From contig JBHGXW010000043.1 in the NCBI GenBank assembly GCA_041920465.1, forward strand, positions 1 to 64,000: a stretch of DNA of 64,000 nucleotides, written 5' to 3'. Source of the DNA: Brevibacillus_H sp041920465. GTDB taxonomy: Bacteria > Bacillota > Bacilli > Brevibacillales > Brevibacillaceae. The notes below the pieces were generated by a model that saw only the letters and a program-made list of their open reading frames with translations, was not told the DNA's origin and made no database searches. The position numbers and the translations under genes were made by a program. Every line of letters starts with the position of its first letter. Position 1 is the first letter of the stretch. This document shows positions 34,578 through 43,664 of the stretch, piece after piece.

Positions 34578-34658
34578 CACACCTGTTTCAATTTGGCAAT
34601 TCCCTCTTTGCACACACCTGTGGTAAGCCGCGAACAGCCATTCTTTCTCCTTGTTTCC

Positions 34659-36284
34659 TTATATATAAAAGACCTTGTGCGCCGGATCAAATCCGAAATC
34701 TGCGGCGACGATCCGATCAATCAAATCCAGCCCATGCAGATTCAGGAAGCTGAATGCGTTATGAACGCGCTCTTGCAGCTTGCCAAACGGAAGAAGTGAT
34801 GTTTCAATGCGGTCCAACCGCTTTAACCGGATCTCATGTTTATTGATTTGGGACTGTTTGCTGCGACTTTCCAAAAATGTGATTTCTCTTTCCAAACGCT
34901 GCAGATTTTTCAATGCCATCGCTTTCATCCCCGGATCCATCCTTACTACCTGTTCCACCAACGGCCGGTATAAGGCCAAAATCTCGTTTTTTGTCTGGAT
35001 AAAACGCTCTGATAAATCCGGGTCAATCAAACCGTTGACAAATTGGCTCTTCCAACTGGAGAAATCCTGCAAAACCTGCTGCAAGTCCAAATCAAACTGC
35101 GCCATACATCGCTTCACTGCCCTATCCAGCAAGGTAATGGAGGTACGCGGCAAAACGATCGGCAATTGGTACCCCAATTCTGCGAAGTACGTTTTGAAAT
35201 AGGCCCAGTAGGCGATTTCACCCGGACCTCCGATGAAGGCCAACGTAGGAAAAATATGCTCTTGGGCAAGCGGACGCGAGACAACGTTGGCACTAAACCG
35301 CGCAGGGTTCGTTTCGATCTGTTGAAGCAATTCTTCGCGGGTAAAGACAAGTTCGCGATGCTTGGTAAAGAAACGACCTTCTTCTTGATAAATGAGCAAT
35401 CGCTCATTGTTGTGATAAACAAACAAGTGAGCTTGCCGTTCGTCCAGTTGAAGCTGCGGAACATACCCGCTTTTTTGCAGATTGGCTGCAGAGCTAGCAA
35501 GAATTTGCTGAATTTGCTCAGCCCGGGAAACCATTTCTTGAAATACAGCTTTTTCCAGTTCCCTGATAAAAGGCAAGCTGGACTCAACCAGAACCAACCC
35601 GTGCTTGCCGAAGAGAAAGGCCATAAGTCGAGCGAACCAATCCACCAGTGTCTCCGATTGGTTGGCTGTTTCTGTCAGCATTTCTCTAAGCTTCGGAGTA
35701 TGTACAGTTTCCAATTGATCGGCAAAAAACTGCTTTACGAATCGGATCATCTGCTCTTTTTCCACTTGAAGATGGCTGGCCGATCCTTTGCCCGCCTTCT
35801 TCATCGACAGCTTGTACTTCACCAGTTTTCCGTCTGCCTCCGTAGAGTAGGCGTGGTTTATCTCATCGAGGTCGTGATCCTCCCCGGCAATCCAAAAAAC
35901 AGGGACAACCTCAACCCCTAGCCGGCGTTGCAGCCTGCTCGCTGTCTGAATCAAGCTTACCGCTTTATGAATCGTGTATAAGGGTCCGGTTAAAACCCCT
36001 GCTTGCTGCCCGCCGATCACGACAACAGTTCCGGGTTTGCGCAATGTTTCAATTTGCTCTATTGCACGTTGATCATTTCCAACGCGGCGGTTGTATGCCA
36101 ATAGTCCGTCTGCCAGTTGTTCCCGATGTGGATAGGAGCGGGTTTGCAGCCATTTCAGGCGAGCATGATAGGAATCCCACTCATAAGGTGGATAGTGGAA
36201 AAACCGGATTGCAGATCCCTTTGTTTGGACATAATCTTCCACCAATTTATTACTTTTAGAAAGTAAGATGCTATCTATATTCAT
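34659..36284 (-). CDS. bshC: Putative cysteine ligase BshC (bacillithiol synthesis)
   Basis: BshC adds cysteine to GlcN-malate to complete bacillithiol, the low-molecular-weight thiol of many Firmicutes. ATG at 36284 after GAAGGAAGAG gives 541 residues, close to B. subtilis BshC (539); an upstream in-frame extension lacks homology. Recognisable parts are VVIGGQQAGVLTGPLYTIHK and VPVFWIAGEDHDLDEI. A coiled-coil region follows near residues 440-500. B. subtilis also has this gene beside mraZ. Confidence 0.95.
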   Translation of the reverse strand: MNIDSILLSKSNKLVEDYVQTKGSAIRFFHYPPYEWDSYHARLKWLQTRSYPHREQLADGLLAYNRRVGNDQRAIEQIETLRKPGTVVVIGGQQAGVLTGPLYTIHKAVSLIQTASRLQRRLGVEVVPVFWIAGEDHDLDEINHAYSTEADGKLVKYKLSMKKAGKGSASHLQVEKEQMIRFVKQFFADQLETVHTPKLREMLTETANQSETLVDWFARLMAFLFGKHGLVLVESSLPFIRELEKAVFQEMVSRAEQIQQILASSAANLQKSGYVPQLQLDERQAHLFVYHNNERLLIYQEEGRFFTKHRELVFTREELLQQIETNPARFSANVVSRPLAQEHIFPTLAFIGGPGEIAYWAYFKTYFAELGYQLPIVLPRTSITLLDRAVKRCMAQFDLDLQQVLQDFSSWKSQFVNGLIDPDLSERFIQTKNEILALYRPLVEQVVRMDPGMKAMALKNLQRLEREITFLESRSKQSQINKHEIRLKRLDRIETSLLPFGKLQERVHNAFSFLNLHGLDLIDRIVAADFGFDPAHKVFYI

Positions 36285-36344
36285 GTCTCTTCCTTCTTTC
36301 CTGTTTCCTCTGACAGCATTATAGCATGGAAAAAGCTGCGAAAG

Positions 36345-36376
36345 AAAACAAGACAACCAATTGCTTGGTTGTCTTG
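36345..36376 (-). terminator. Terminator after the XRE-cupin gene
   Basis: CAAGACAACCAA, a four-base loop and TTGGTTGTCTTG form a 12-bp stem followed by TTTTCTTTC on the minus strand. Confidence 0.85.
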
Positions 36377-36404
36377 CACATACTTTATGCATTCCCATAT
36401 ACCA

Positions 36405-36962
36405 TTATATTTGAGGCGGAGTAACGGACCAGATGATTACGGCTTCTTCGTTTCCCGTGTTAGAAATCACATGAGATTGAGCGTTATCAAAATAGACGCT
36501 GTCTCCGGTTTGCAGATCAAACGACTCATCGCCCATTTTCACGTTCACCGTACCGTTGACGATGACCAAACACTCTTCCCCTTCATGCTGGACAAGCTGA
36601 TCGCGAGTTTCTTCACCGGGCTGAAGCCTTACTTCCAGCATCCCCAACCGAGCTTTTCTGCCGGTTGACAGAACCGAATAGGTTCCCGTCGATTCCGGAA
36701 GAACAATCATTCTTCTCTTGTCTTTGCGGATGATATGCACATAATTATGGTCAATCTCTTCAAAAAAATAGGAAAAGTTTGCTCCCAATGCTTTGGATAT
36801 ACGCCAGAGCGACTCCAGCGATGGTTGTGAGATTCCCCGTTCTACCTGACTTAACAACCCCTTGCTTAACCCTGTCCGAGACGCCAAAACTTCCAGTGTA
36901 AAGCCTTTTTCTTTGCGAACTGTGCGAATTTTTTGACCTACCATTTCAATTGGAAGCCGCAT
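36405..36962 (-). CDS. XRE-family regulator with cupin domain
   Basis: The protein has an N-terminal XRE helix-turn-helix (IRTVRKEKGFTLEVLASRTG and LSKGLLSQVERGISQPSLES, residues about 12-65) fused to a C-terminal cupin domain (LQPGEETRDQLVQHEGEECL ... LQTGDSVYFDNAQSHVISNT). This architecture is common in PuuR-like and other metabolite-sensing regulators. ATG at 36962 gives 185 residues. Target and ligand are unknown. It lies between DUF3397 and bshC and has its own terminator. Confidence 0.9.
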   Translation of the reverse strand: MRLPIEMVGQKIRTVRKEKGFTLEVLASRTGLSKGLLSQVERGISQPSLESLWRISKALGANFSYFFEEIDHNYVHIIRKDKRRMIVLPESTGTYSVLSTGRKARLGMLEVRLQPGEETRDQLVQHEGEECLVIVNGTVNVKMGDESFDLQTGDSVYFDNAQSHVISNTGNEEAVIIWSVTPPQI

Positions 36963-37025
36963 CAATACACCTTCTTTCTGTTCGACCAAAGAATCATTGA
37001 ATTGTTTTACCTGCGCTTTATGTAA

Positions 37026-37412
37026 TTAACCCATTTGCATCAATTTCCAGATGCCAGTCCCAAACAACACGACATAGGCAATGCTAAACAGCAGAAAGGA
37101 GATGCGCCACGTGGAAAAACCGATCTTGCCCGGATAGATTCGTCCTCGTTTCTGTTTTTGCAGCCACATCAACAAACCGGCAATTACGGCAAACAGCAAA
37201 AACACCCAGAGCCAGACCGAAATTCCATCCGGCCAAATCTCTCCATACGCCAGAGTAACGGCATGAATCAGGAAAACGTTCGTGACGTTAACAGACCAGC
37301 GAACAGCCCTTCGCTTATCCTTGGTTCCCACTGCCAGCAATACGTATACCACGAGGAAAGCAAGAAACGGCACGGTCGTAAACACGCCCCAAATACTAGT
37401 CAAAATTTGCAT
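37026..37412 (-). CDS. DUF3397 membrane protein
   Basis: This 128-residue protein has four predicted transmembrane helices and matches the DUF3397 family of Bacilli, which is uncharacterised. Its start (ATG 37412, after GGGAG) lies inside the end of panE, overlapping by 17 bp, so the two are co-transcribed and probably translationally coupled. This pairing next to bshC and mraZ recurs in Bacillales. Confidence 0.8.
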   Translation of the reverse strand: MQILTSIWGVFTTVPFLAFLVVYVLLAVGTKDKRRAVRWSVNVTNVFLIHAVTLAYGEIWPDGISVWLWVFLLFAVIAGLLMWLQKQKRGRIYPGKIGFSTWRISFLLFSIAYVVLFGTGIWKLMQMG

Positions 37413-38349
37413 CAAAGGTCTCTCCCTTTGATCGCCGCAGGCTTGATTTTAAAAGAACCGCCCGATACAGTGTCTCGTTCATTGGTGCCGTGATGTTAAG
37501 CTCGCGTGCCTTGTCCACTATATAACCGTTAATCGAATCGATCTCAGTCGGCTTGCCGTTTAACAAGTCCTGCAACATCGAAGAATAATTTTGTGAAGTA
37601 CTTCGGCAGATTGCCAGAATATCCTGCCAATCATCTTCAGTAATTTTTTGACCGTTTTCTTGAGCTACCCTGACTGCTTCCTCAAAGATTCCGCGCATTA
37701 TGCTCATAATGTGGGGAGATGGAAGAAGTTCCCCGTTGGCAATTTCGAACAACGAGGTCAACGGATTGATCAAAGCGTTGGCAAGCAATTTGCGCCATAA
37801 AAGAGAGCATGTTTCTTCGACGTACTGCATGGGAATCCCGCACTCGCCAGCCAGAGAGACGAATCTCTTGATTACCGGATCGGCTGTTTCTCGTTTATCC
37901 CATGGACCGATGCGAATCATACCTTTGCCTGTATGCTTCACCTGTGTGTGCGAGAGGCGTCGGCTTCCTTCGGTGTTGACGCCAAAGAACAATTGATCAG
38001 GCTTTATTGCCGTTTCCAATGCCTCTTTATGTCCCATTCCGTTTTGCATCGCGATAATCCGTACATCAGAATGAAGTTTCCTGAGCGAGGGAAGAAGCTG
38101 TTTCAGTTCTGTCTGCTTGACTGCGAGCAGGTATACGTCGGCAATCGGCCATTCATCCGAAGAAACAGTCGCGGCAACAGGAACTTGAATGATCTTGTTG
38201 TCCAATTGTTCCAATGTTAGCTGTTTCTCTCTTATACAGATGGATTGTTCCTTGCTTCGAGTCAGGAGATGGGCTTTTATTCCTCCATGCTGAAGTCTGG
38301 CAGCCATAAGCATTCCGACAGAACCGCCCCCAACTATTACCACATGCAT
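37396..38349 (-). CDS. panE: 2-dehydropantoate 2-reductase (PanE/ApbA family)
   Basis: The N-terminal NAD(P)-binding motif VVIVGGGSVGMLMAARL, the conserved QNGMGH, the central Lys of SLLWRKLLANALINPLTSL and the C-terminal EIDSINGYIV match ketopantoate reductases of the pantothenate/CoA pathway. The 317-residue length is normal. In B. subtilis the homologue ylbQ lies near ylbO and ylbP, and those two homologues are about 6 kb away here. Confidence 0.9.
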   Translation of the reverse strand: MHVVIVGGGSVGMLMAARLQHGGIKAHLLTRSKEQSICIREKQLTLEQLDNKIIQVPVAATVSSDEWPIADVYLLAVKQTELKQLLPSLRKLHSDVRIIAMQNGMGHKEALETAIKPDQLFFGVNTEGSRRLSHTQVKHTGKGMIRIGPWDKRETADPVIKRFVSLAGECGIPMQYVEETCSLLWRKLLANALINPLTSLFEIANGELLPSPHIMSIMRGIFEEAVRVAQENGQKITEDDWQDILAICRSTSQNYSSMLQDLLNGKPTEIDSINGYIVDKARELNITAPMNETLYRAVLLKSSLRRSKGETFDANFD

Positions 38350-38490
38350 AATTGCGCCCCCAACTCACGTCAAAAGTCCTGTTTTTCTAAAGCATACCAA
38401 ACAGCTATTCATCCGAAAATAGGAAAATTTACTTGACGTAATTATTTTCACCTGGTTGAAACAAAACCGTCAAAAAAGCAGACGCATATC

Positions 38491-38530
38491 AAAAAACACC
38501 CGGCCAAAGCTTATGCTTTAACCGGGCGTG
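38491..38530 (-). terminator. Terminator of the yng-type operon
   Basis: On the minus strand GCCCGGTTAAAGC, a four-base loop, GCTTTGGCCGGGT and six T form a strong intrinsic terminator 20 bp after the carboxyltransferase stop. Confidence 0.9.
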
Positions 38531-38551
38531 ACCTTCTGCCTTCCTCTTGAT

Positions 38552-40090
38552 TTAGACCGGATAAACCGGATGCTTGCGGTCGGTAAAGATTTGGCGCTTG
38601 CTCTGGTAGGCTTCAAAGCGGGAAATCAGTTCCCGGCGCAGGTCGCTTGGAGCAACGATGCCATCTACGATCAAATTGGACGCCAACAGATAAATGTCGA
38701 TATCTTCCTGGTATTCTTTGCGTTTCGCCATGATGAACTCTTGGCGTTCCTTAGGATCTTCAATCGCCTGAATCTTGTTGCTGTATACCGCATTGACGGC
38801 TGCTTCCGGGCCCATTACGGCAATTTGCGCCCCTGGCAACGCAAGACAGCAATCCGGCTCAAATGCCGAGCTTGCCATGGCGTATAAGCCTGCACCGTAT
38901 GCTTTCCGCACAATAATCGAGATTTTCGGAACAGTCGCTTCCGCCATTGCCGAAATCATCTTCGCTCCGTGACGAATAATTCCCGCCCGCTCAACCGCTG
39001 TCCCGATCATGAATCCGGGAACATCGGCGAGGAAGAGAAGCGGAATATGGAACGCATCACACAAATTGATGAAACGGGCAGCTTTATCGGCGGAATCAAC
39101 GAACAGCACGCCGCCTTTTACACGAGGCTGGTTGGCAACGATTCCAACCGGCTTTCCGTCCAGACGGGCAAGTCCGGTGATGATCTCTTGAGCGAACAAT
39201 TTTTTCATTTCAAAGAAAGAGCCTTCATCCACCAAAGCGTCAATGAAATCATGCATGTTAAACGGCGTATTTTGGTTTTCCGGCACAATGGTGGCGATGT
39301 CTTTGGCGTTGGGATTCGGTGCTTTTGCTTCCACAACCGGCGGTTTCTCGCCGTAGTTGGCCGGGAAGAAAGCAAGATAACGTCGTGCCGATTCAATCGC
39401 TTCTTCTTCGTTAGCGGCCAGAACGTCCCCGCAACCGCTTACAGAACAATGCATCCGTGCGCCACCCAACTCTTCCAGTGTCACCTTTTCACCGATGACC
39501 ATCTCGGCCATGCGCGGCGATCCCAGATACATACTGGCATTCTTATCTACCATGATGACGATGTCGCAGAATGCAGGAATATAAGCGCCGCCTGCTGCAG
39601 ACGGTCCAAACAAGACGCAAATTTGCGGCACCTTACCGGACAGCTTCACCTGATTGTAGAAAATGCGGCCCGCACCGCGGCGGCCAGGAAACATCTCCAA
39701 TTGGTCGGTGATTCTCGCCCCTGCTGAATCGACCAGATAGATCAACGGAACTCTCAGCTTTTCGGCAGTCTCTTGAATGCGGATAATTTTTTCCACGGTG
39801 CGGGAGCCCCATGAACCTGCTTTTACTGTCGAGTCGTTCGCCATGACGCAAACGGTTTGCCCGTTCACTTTGCCGATGGCCGTTACCACACCGTCTGCCG
39901 GCAAATCGCCAGCCATGAAGTTGGCAAACAAACCGTCTTCAATCATAAACTCATCGTCAAACAGCAATTTGAGGCGGTCTCGGACAAACAATTTGTTTTG
40001 TTCTTTCAGCTTCTCGTGGTATTTGGCATCTCCGCCTTGCTTTACCTGTGCCGCGCGTTCATGCAGAGTATCCTCCATGTGTTTGCTCAT
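38552..40090 (-). CDS. yngE: Acyl-CoA carboxylase carboxyltransferase subunit (YngE-like)
   Basis: This 512-residue carboxyltransferase of the PccB/MccB type moves CO2 from biotin to an acyl-CoA. It shows GRRGAGRIFYNQVKLSG, the oxyanion-hole motifs GPSAAGGAYIPAF and GAGLYAMASSAFEPD, and RVKGGVLFVDSADKAARFI. With biotin carboxylase, biotin carrier, enoyl-CoA hydratase and HMG-CoA lyase in the same operon, the likely substrate is 3-methylcrotonyl-CoA (leucine catabolism); propionyl-CoA is the alternative. It is the last gene of the operon. Confidence 0.9.
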   Translation of the reverse strand: MSKHMEDTLHERAAQVKQGGDAKYHEKLKEQNKLFVRDRLKLLFDDEFMIEDGLFANFMAGDLPADGVVTAIGKVNGQTVCVMANDSTVKAGSWGSRTVEKIIRIQETAEKLRVPLIYLVDSAGARITDQLEMFPGRRGAGRIFYNQVKLSGKVPQICVLFGPSAAGGAYIPAFCDIVIMVDKNASMYLGSPRMAEMVIGEKVTLEELGGARMHCSVSGCGDVLAANEEEAIESARRYLAFFPANYGEKPPVVEAKAPNPNAKDIATIVPENQNTPFNMHDFIDALVDEGSFFEMKKLFAQEIITGLARLDGKPVGIVANQPRVKGGVLFVDSADKAARFINLCDAFHIPLLFLADVPGFMIGTAVERAGIIRHGAKMISAMAEATVPKISIIVRKAYGAGLYAMASSAFEPDCCLALPGAQIAVMGPEAAVNAVYSNKIQAIEDPKERQEFIMAKRKEYQEDIDIYLLASNLIVDGIVAPSDLRRELISRFEAYQSKRQIFTDRKHPVYPV

Positions 40091-40104
40091 AATTGCCTCC
40101 TTTG

Positions 40105-40878
40105 TTACTCACCGCGGTAAACTGGTTTTCGTTTTTCTTTAAATGCTTCCAATCCTTCCAATCTGTCCTTGGTCGGAATTATCACTTGATAGGCGTTGCT
40201 CTCAATCGCAAGACCGGTTTGCAGATCGACTTCAAGGCCAAAATCAATCGCCATTTTGGCCTGGGCCAAAGCAAGCGGTGCATTTTGCGCAATTTCTTCC
40301 GCAAGCTCGCAAGCTGCATTCATCACTTGATCGGCCGGCACAACCCGGTTAACCAAGCCTATCGAGAGTGCTTCCTGAGCCGAGATGCGTCGTGCGGTGA
40401 AAATCAGTTCTTTTGCTTTCGCTTTGCCGACAATCCGCGGCAGGCGCTGGGTACCACCCGCTCCCGGGATAATGCCAAGCGAGGTTTCCGTCAGGCCCAT
40501 TTGTGCGCTCTCGCTCATCACGCGCAGGTCGCAAGCAAGCGCCAGCTCCGTCCCTCCGCCGAACGCAGCTCCGTTAATGGCAGCAATGACAGGCTTATTC
40601 AAACGTTCCAACTCGGTGAACGTATCGCGGATTGTCCGGATAAACTCCTGTACCTGAAGCTCACTCATTGTCCGGCGTTCCTTCAAATCGGCTCCGGCGC
40701 AAAAAGCTTTCTCGCCCGCCCCTGTCACCACGACGGCACGGATCTCTTTGTCAAAAGCAAGCTTGGCGATATGTTCTCTCATTGTTCGTAGAGTTTCAAG
40801 ATTCAAACAATTAAATACATCAGGGCGTTCAATCGTGAGAATGCCTATTTGGCCCTCACGGCGCAAACTTACCGTCAT
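40105..40878 (-). CDS. yngF: Enoyl-CoA hydratase (YngF-like, probable methylglutaconyl-CoA hydratase)
   Basis: This 257-residue crotonase-fold protein has the oxyanion-hole GAGEKAFCAGADLKER and the catalytic segment AAFGGGTELALACDLRV with the Glu pair at GLTETSLGIIPGAGGTQRLP. ATG at 40878 follows GGGAGGAG and overlaps the HMG-CoA lyase stop as ATGA. The longer upstream frame has no homology. From context it hydrates 3-methylglutaconyl-CoA to HMG-CoA. Confidence 0.9.
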   Translation of the reverse strand: MTVSLRREGQIGILTIERPDVFNCLNLETLRTMREHIAKLAFDKEIRAVVVTGAGEKAFCAGADLKERRTMSELQVQEFIRTIRDTFTELERLNKPVIAAINGAAFGGGTELALACDLRVMSESAQMGLTETSLGIIPGAGGTQRLPRIVGKAKAKELIFTARRISAQEALSIGLVNRVVPADQVMNAACELAEEIAQNAPLALAQAKMAIDFGLEVDLQTGLAIESNAYQVIIPTKDRLEGLEAFKEKRKPVYRGE

Positions 40879-41792
40879 GCCGTTTCTCCTCCCCTGTCCT
40901 TGCAATTTGCCGCACCATGCGCTTTCAGCATCTTCGAGGGCAGTTCCCGTCCCAGATGATGTTGGATGAAGGAGCCTGCTTGCAGCAAGCGCGGTAAATC
41001 GACACCTGTCCGATACCCCATCCCCTCCAGCATGTAAACCAAATCCTCTGTTGAGATATTGCCGGCAGCCCCTGGTGCGTACGGGCATCCACCCAGTCCG
41101 CCGATTGAGCTGTCAAAAATGCGAATCCCCTCATCCAAAGCGGCTGCCACATTAGCCAGACCTGTTCCTCTGGTATCGTGGAAATGGGCGGCCAAGCGCT
41201 CAGTCGGAAAATGTCTGACAAGCTCGGCAAACTTCTCATGCACTTGTTTCGGCGTGGCAACCCCAATTGTGTCTCCGATTGACACTTCATAGACTCCCAT
41301 CGAAAACAGTTCGTCCGCCACTTTCAGCGTACTTGCAATCGGCACCTCGCCTTCATACGGGCAGCCAAATACTGTGGAGACATATCCTCGTACACGAATG
41401 CCCATCTGCAGGGCTTCCTCCACTACCTCACGCAGCACAGGGAAGGTTTCTTCAATGGATTTATTGATATTTTTTTGGTTGTGCGTTTCGCTTGCCGACA
41501 TGAAAACGGCGATCTCTTCCAGTTTCGTTTCTTGTAGCCGCTCCAATCCCTTTTTGTTTGGAACCAGCGCACTGTAGGTGACACCCGGCTTCCTCTCAAT
41601 GCCGTTCAAAACCTCAACAGCGTCGGCCAGTTGGGGAATCCATTTGGGGTTGACGAACGAGCTGGCTTCGATAAAGTCAAGCCCGGCATCGGCCAATTGG
41701 TTGATGAAAGCGATTTTTACTTCCGTTGGGACAATCTCTTTTTCATTTTGCAAACCGTCTCGCGGCCCTACTTCCACAATTCGAATATCCAT
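40875..41792 (-). CDS. yngG: Hydroxymethylglutaryl-CoA lyase (YngG-like)
   Basis: This TIM-barrel lyase cleaves HMG-CoA to acetoacetate and acetyl-CoA. VEVGPRDGLQNE at the start, HFHDTRGTGLAN (metal ligands) and the active-site signature GGLGGCPYAPGAAGN with its Cys are intact. ATG at 41792, after GGAGG, gives 305 residues. It is coupled to the hydratase by a 4-bp overlap. Confidence 0.95.
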   Translation of the reverse strand: MDIRIVEVGPRDGLQNEKEIVPTEVKIAFINQLADAGLDFIEASSFVNPKWIPQLADAVEVLNGIERKPGVTYSALVPNKKGLERLQETKLEEIAVFMSASETHNQKNINKSIEETFPVLREVVEEALQMGIRVRGYVSTVFGCPYEGEVPIASTLKVADELFSMGVYEVSIGDTIGVATPKQVHEKFAELVRHFPTERLAAHFHDTRGTGLANVAAALDEGIRIFDSSIGGLGGCPYAPGAAGNISTEDLVYMLEGMGYRTGVDLPRLLQAGSFIQHHLGRELPSKMLKAHGAANCKDRGGETA

Positions 41793-41813
41793 CGCAGGCC
41801 TCCTTCTAACCAA

Positions 41814-41835
41814 ACCTAGCGAGCGCTCAGTTAGT
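41814..41835. promoter_or_regulatory. Imperfect palindrome, possible TetR-type operator
   Basis: ACCTAGCGAGCGCTCAGTTA plus GT is centred on the perfect eight-base palindrome GAGCGCTC, with outer AC..GT symmetry (14 of 22 positions symmetric). It lies between the biotin carrier and HMG-CoA lyase genes, inside the operon. Acyl-CoA catabolic operons are often controlled by TetR-family proteins at such sites. No tetR gene is in the window. Confidence 0.35.
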
Positions 41836-41852
41836 AAACATAAAACGAAAGA

Positions 41853-42065
41853 CTATTCAAGTATGAGAATAACATCTCCCTCGTTCACGAAATCTCCGAT
41901 GTTTGCTTTGATTTCAACAACTTTGCCGTCTGTTTCCGCTTGCAATGGCACTTCCATTTTCATTGATTCCATTACGACTACGTCTTGACCTGCGCTTACG
42001 GTGTCTCCAACTTGAACCAAAACATTGATTAAGGTACCTGCCATGTTTGCTGTTACGTTTTTCAT
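41853..42065 (-). CDS. yngHB: Biotin carboxyl carrier protein, single domain (YngHB-like)
   Basis: This 70-residue biotinyl domain carries the biotinylation motif VVMESMKMEVPLQA with Lys about 36. It is a stand-alone carrier matching YngHB (BtnL) of B. subtilis rather than AccB, which is about 150 residues with a linker. ATG at 42065 is eight bases from AAGGAG. It sits 42 bp after the biotin carboxylase gene. Confidence 0.95.
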   Translation of the reverse strand: MKNVTANMAGTLINVLVQVGDTVSAGQDVVVMESMKMEVPLQAETDGKVVEIKANIGDFVNEGDVILILE

Positions 42066-42107
42066 CTGATACACTCCTTTGCAGTTATGAGGTTGATTCC
42101 ATCCCTT

Positions 42108-43442
42108 TTAATTCTTTTTCTTTTGGATAAATTGGGTGTCATAGACTCCGCGTTTGAAGTCTTCATCTTTCAATACTTCAAGCAAAAACAAAAGATTGGT
42201 CTTGATTCCGCTGATATGGAAGGCTTCAACCGCTTCGCAGGCCCTGTTGACCGCCTGCTCCCGGGACGTGCCCGTCACGATTACTTTGGCGATCATCGGG
42301 TCATAGAAAGGCGTCACCTGTGTTCCCGCTTCTACCCCATCATCAATTCTAACATAATCCAGTTGCGGCGGCTGATACTCGGCAATTGTGCCGGGGGAAG
42401 GCAAAAAGGTTTTGGGATCTTCCGCATAGACACGCAGTTCAATTGCATGACGGTGAGCCTTGATATCGGACTGGCTGATGGACAGCACTTCGTTTCTGGC
42501 GATTTGAAGCTGGATTTCAACCAAGTCTATTCCTGTCATCTCTTCTGTAACAGGATGCTCTACTTGCAAGCGGGTATTCATCTCCAAAAAATAGAAGTTT
42601 TTATTCTCATCCATGATGAATTCTACGGTCCCGACACCTGTGTAACGGACAGCACGAGCTGCATCAAGTGCGGCCTGACAAATCTTCCGGCGAGTCTCGT
42701 CATCCAGGAAAGGGGACGGGCTTTCTTCTATTACCTTCTGGTGGCGTCTTTGGATGGAGCACTCCCTCTCCAGCGCATGGAGGAAATTGCCATGGTGGTC
42801 GGCAATAATTTGCACCTCGATGTGATGCGGGTTTTGCACATACTTCTCAAGAAACATGGTGTCATTGCCAAAGTATGCTTTGGCTCTCCCCTTTGCTGAC
42901 TGGAAGGCTTGCTTAAGCTCATCGTCGCTCTTGCATACCTGCATTCCGATTCCGCCGCCGCCCGCACTTGCTTTGAGCATGACAGGATATCCGATTTGGT
43001 TGGCATGCAGAATCGCTTCTTCCACTGTCGGCATGTCGGCCTCTATTCCCGGCACAACCGGCACGCCCGCTTCACGCATGATTTGGCGGGCTGTCACTTT
43101 ATCCCCCATCTGGGCAATTACTTCCGGGGTTGGCCCAATGAAGGTGATCCCCTCTTCCTGGCACCTCTTGGCAAATGAAGCGTTCTCCGACAACAGTCCG
43201 TATCCGGGATGAATGGCATCGGCACCTGTTGATTTGGCAGCCGCAATAATGGCTTCAAGATTTAAATAACTTTGCGGAACAGGCGGAGGTCCAATATGAA
43301 CGGCCTCGTCAGCTTCACGCACGAACGGCATCGCTTTGTCTGCTTCCGAATATACGGCGACAGTCGCAATTCCAAGTTTCTTGCATGTACGAATAATCCG
43401 GCGGGCAATTTCTCCGCGGTTGGCAATCAGCACCTTACGCAT
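42108..43442 (-). CDS. accC2: Biotin carboxylase (YngHA/AccC2-like)
   Basis: This ATP-grasp enzyme carboxylates biotin using bicarbonate. It has the N-terminal VLIANRGEIARRIIRTCKKL, the ATP lid VMLKASAGGGGIGMQVC and the active-site EMNTRLQVEHPVTEEMTG. The 444-residue length is that of AccC. It is the first gene of the operon and is divergent from ylbP across 222 bp. Grouping with yngE-type genes suggests it is the acyl-CoA carboxylase copy, not the acetyl-CoA carboxylase one. Confidence 0.93.
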   Translation of the reverse strand: MRKVLIANRGEIARRIIRTCKKLGIATVAVYSEADKAMPFVREADEAVHIGPPPVPQSYLNLEAIIAAAKSTGADAIHPGYGLLSENASFAKRCQEEGITFIGPTPEVIAQMGDKVTARQIMREAGVPVVPGIEADMPTVEEAILHANQIGYPVMLKASAGGGGIGMQVCKSDDELKQAFQSAKGRAKAYFGNDTMFLEKYVQNPHHIEVQIIADHHGNFLHALERECSIQRRHQKVIEESPSPFLDDETRRKICQAALDAARAVRYTGVGTVEFIMDENKNFYFLEMNTRLQVEHPVTEEMTGIDLVEIQLQIARNEVLSISQSDIKAHRHAIELRVYAEDPKTFLPSPGTIAEYQPPQLDYVRIDDGVEAGTQVTPFYDPMIAKVIVTGTSREQAVNRACEAVEAFHISGIKTNLLFLLEVLKDEDFKRGVYDTQFIQKKKN

Positions 43443-43664
43443 GGCTACTCTCCCTTCTTCATCATCTATTCTCTATTTTGCCATTTCTCTGACGATTGTT
43501 CTAGCAGGAAATTTCAAAATCCTTGCAGGAAAACGGAATCATTGCCATTTATCAGGCAAAAATGCACAGAGTTGTCCTGAATATAGAGAATTTGTTGCAA
43601 AGTTGTGTATAATAGAAATGGAGAAATGAACAGGTATCCGTCATGAGGGGAGTGTAAAACAGTT

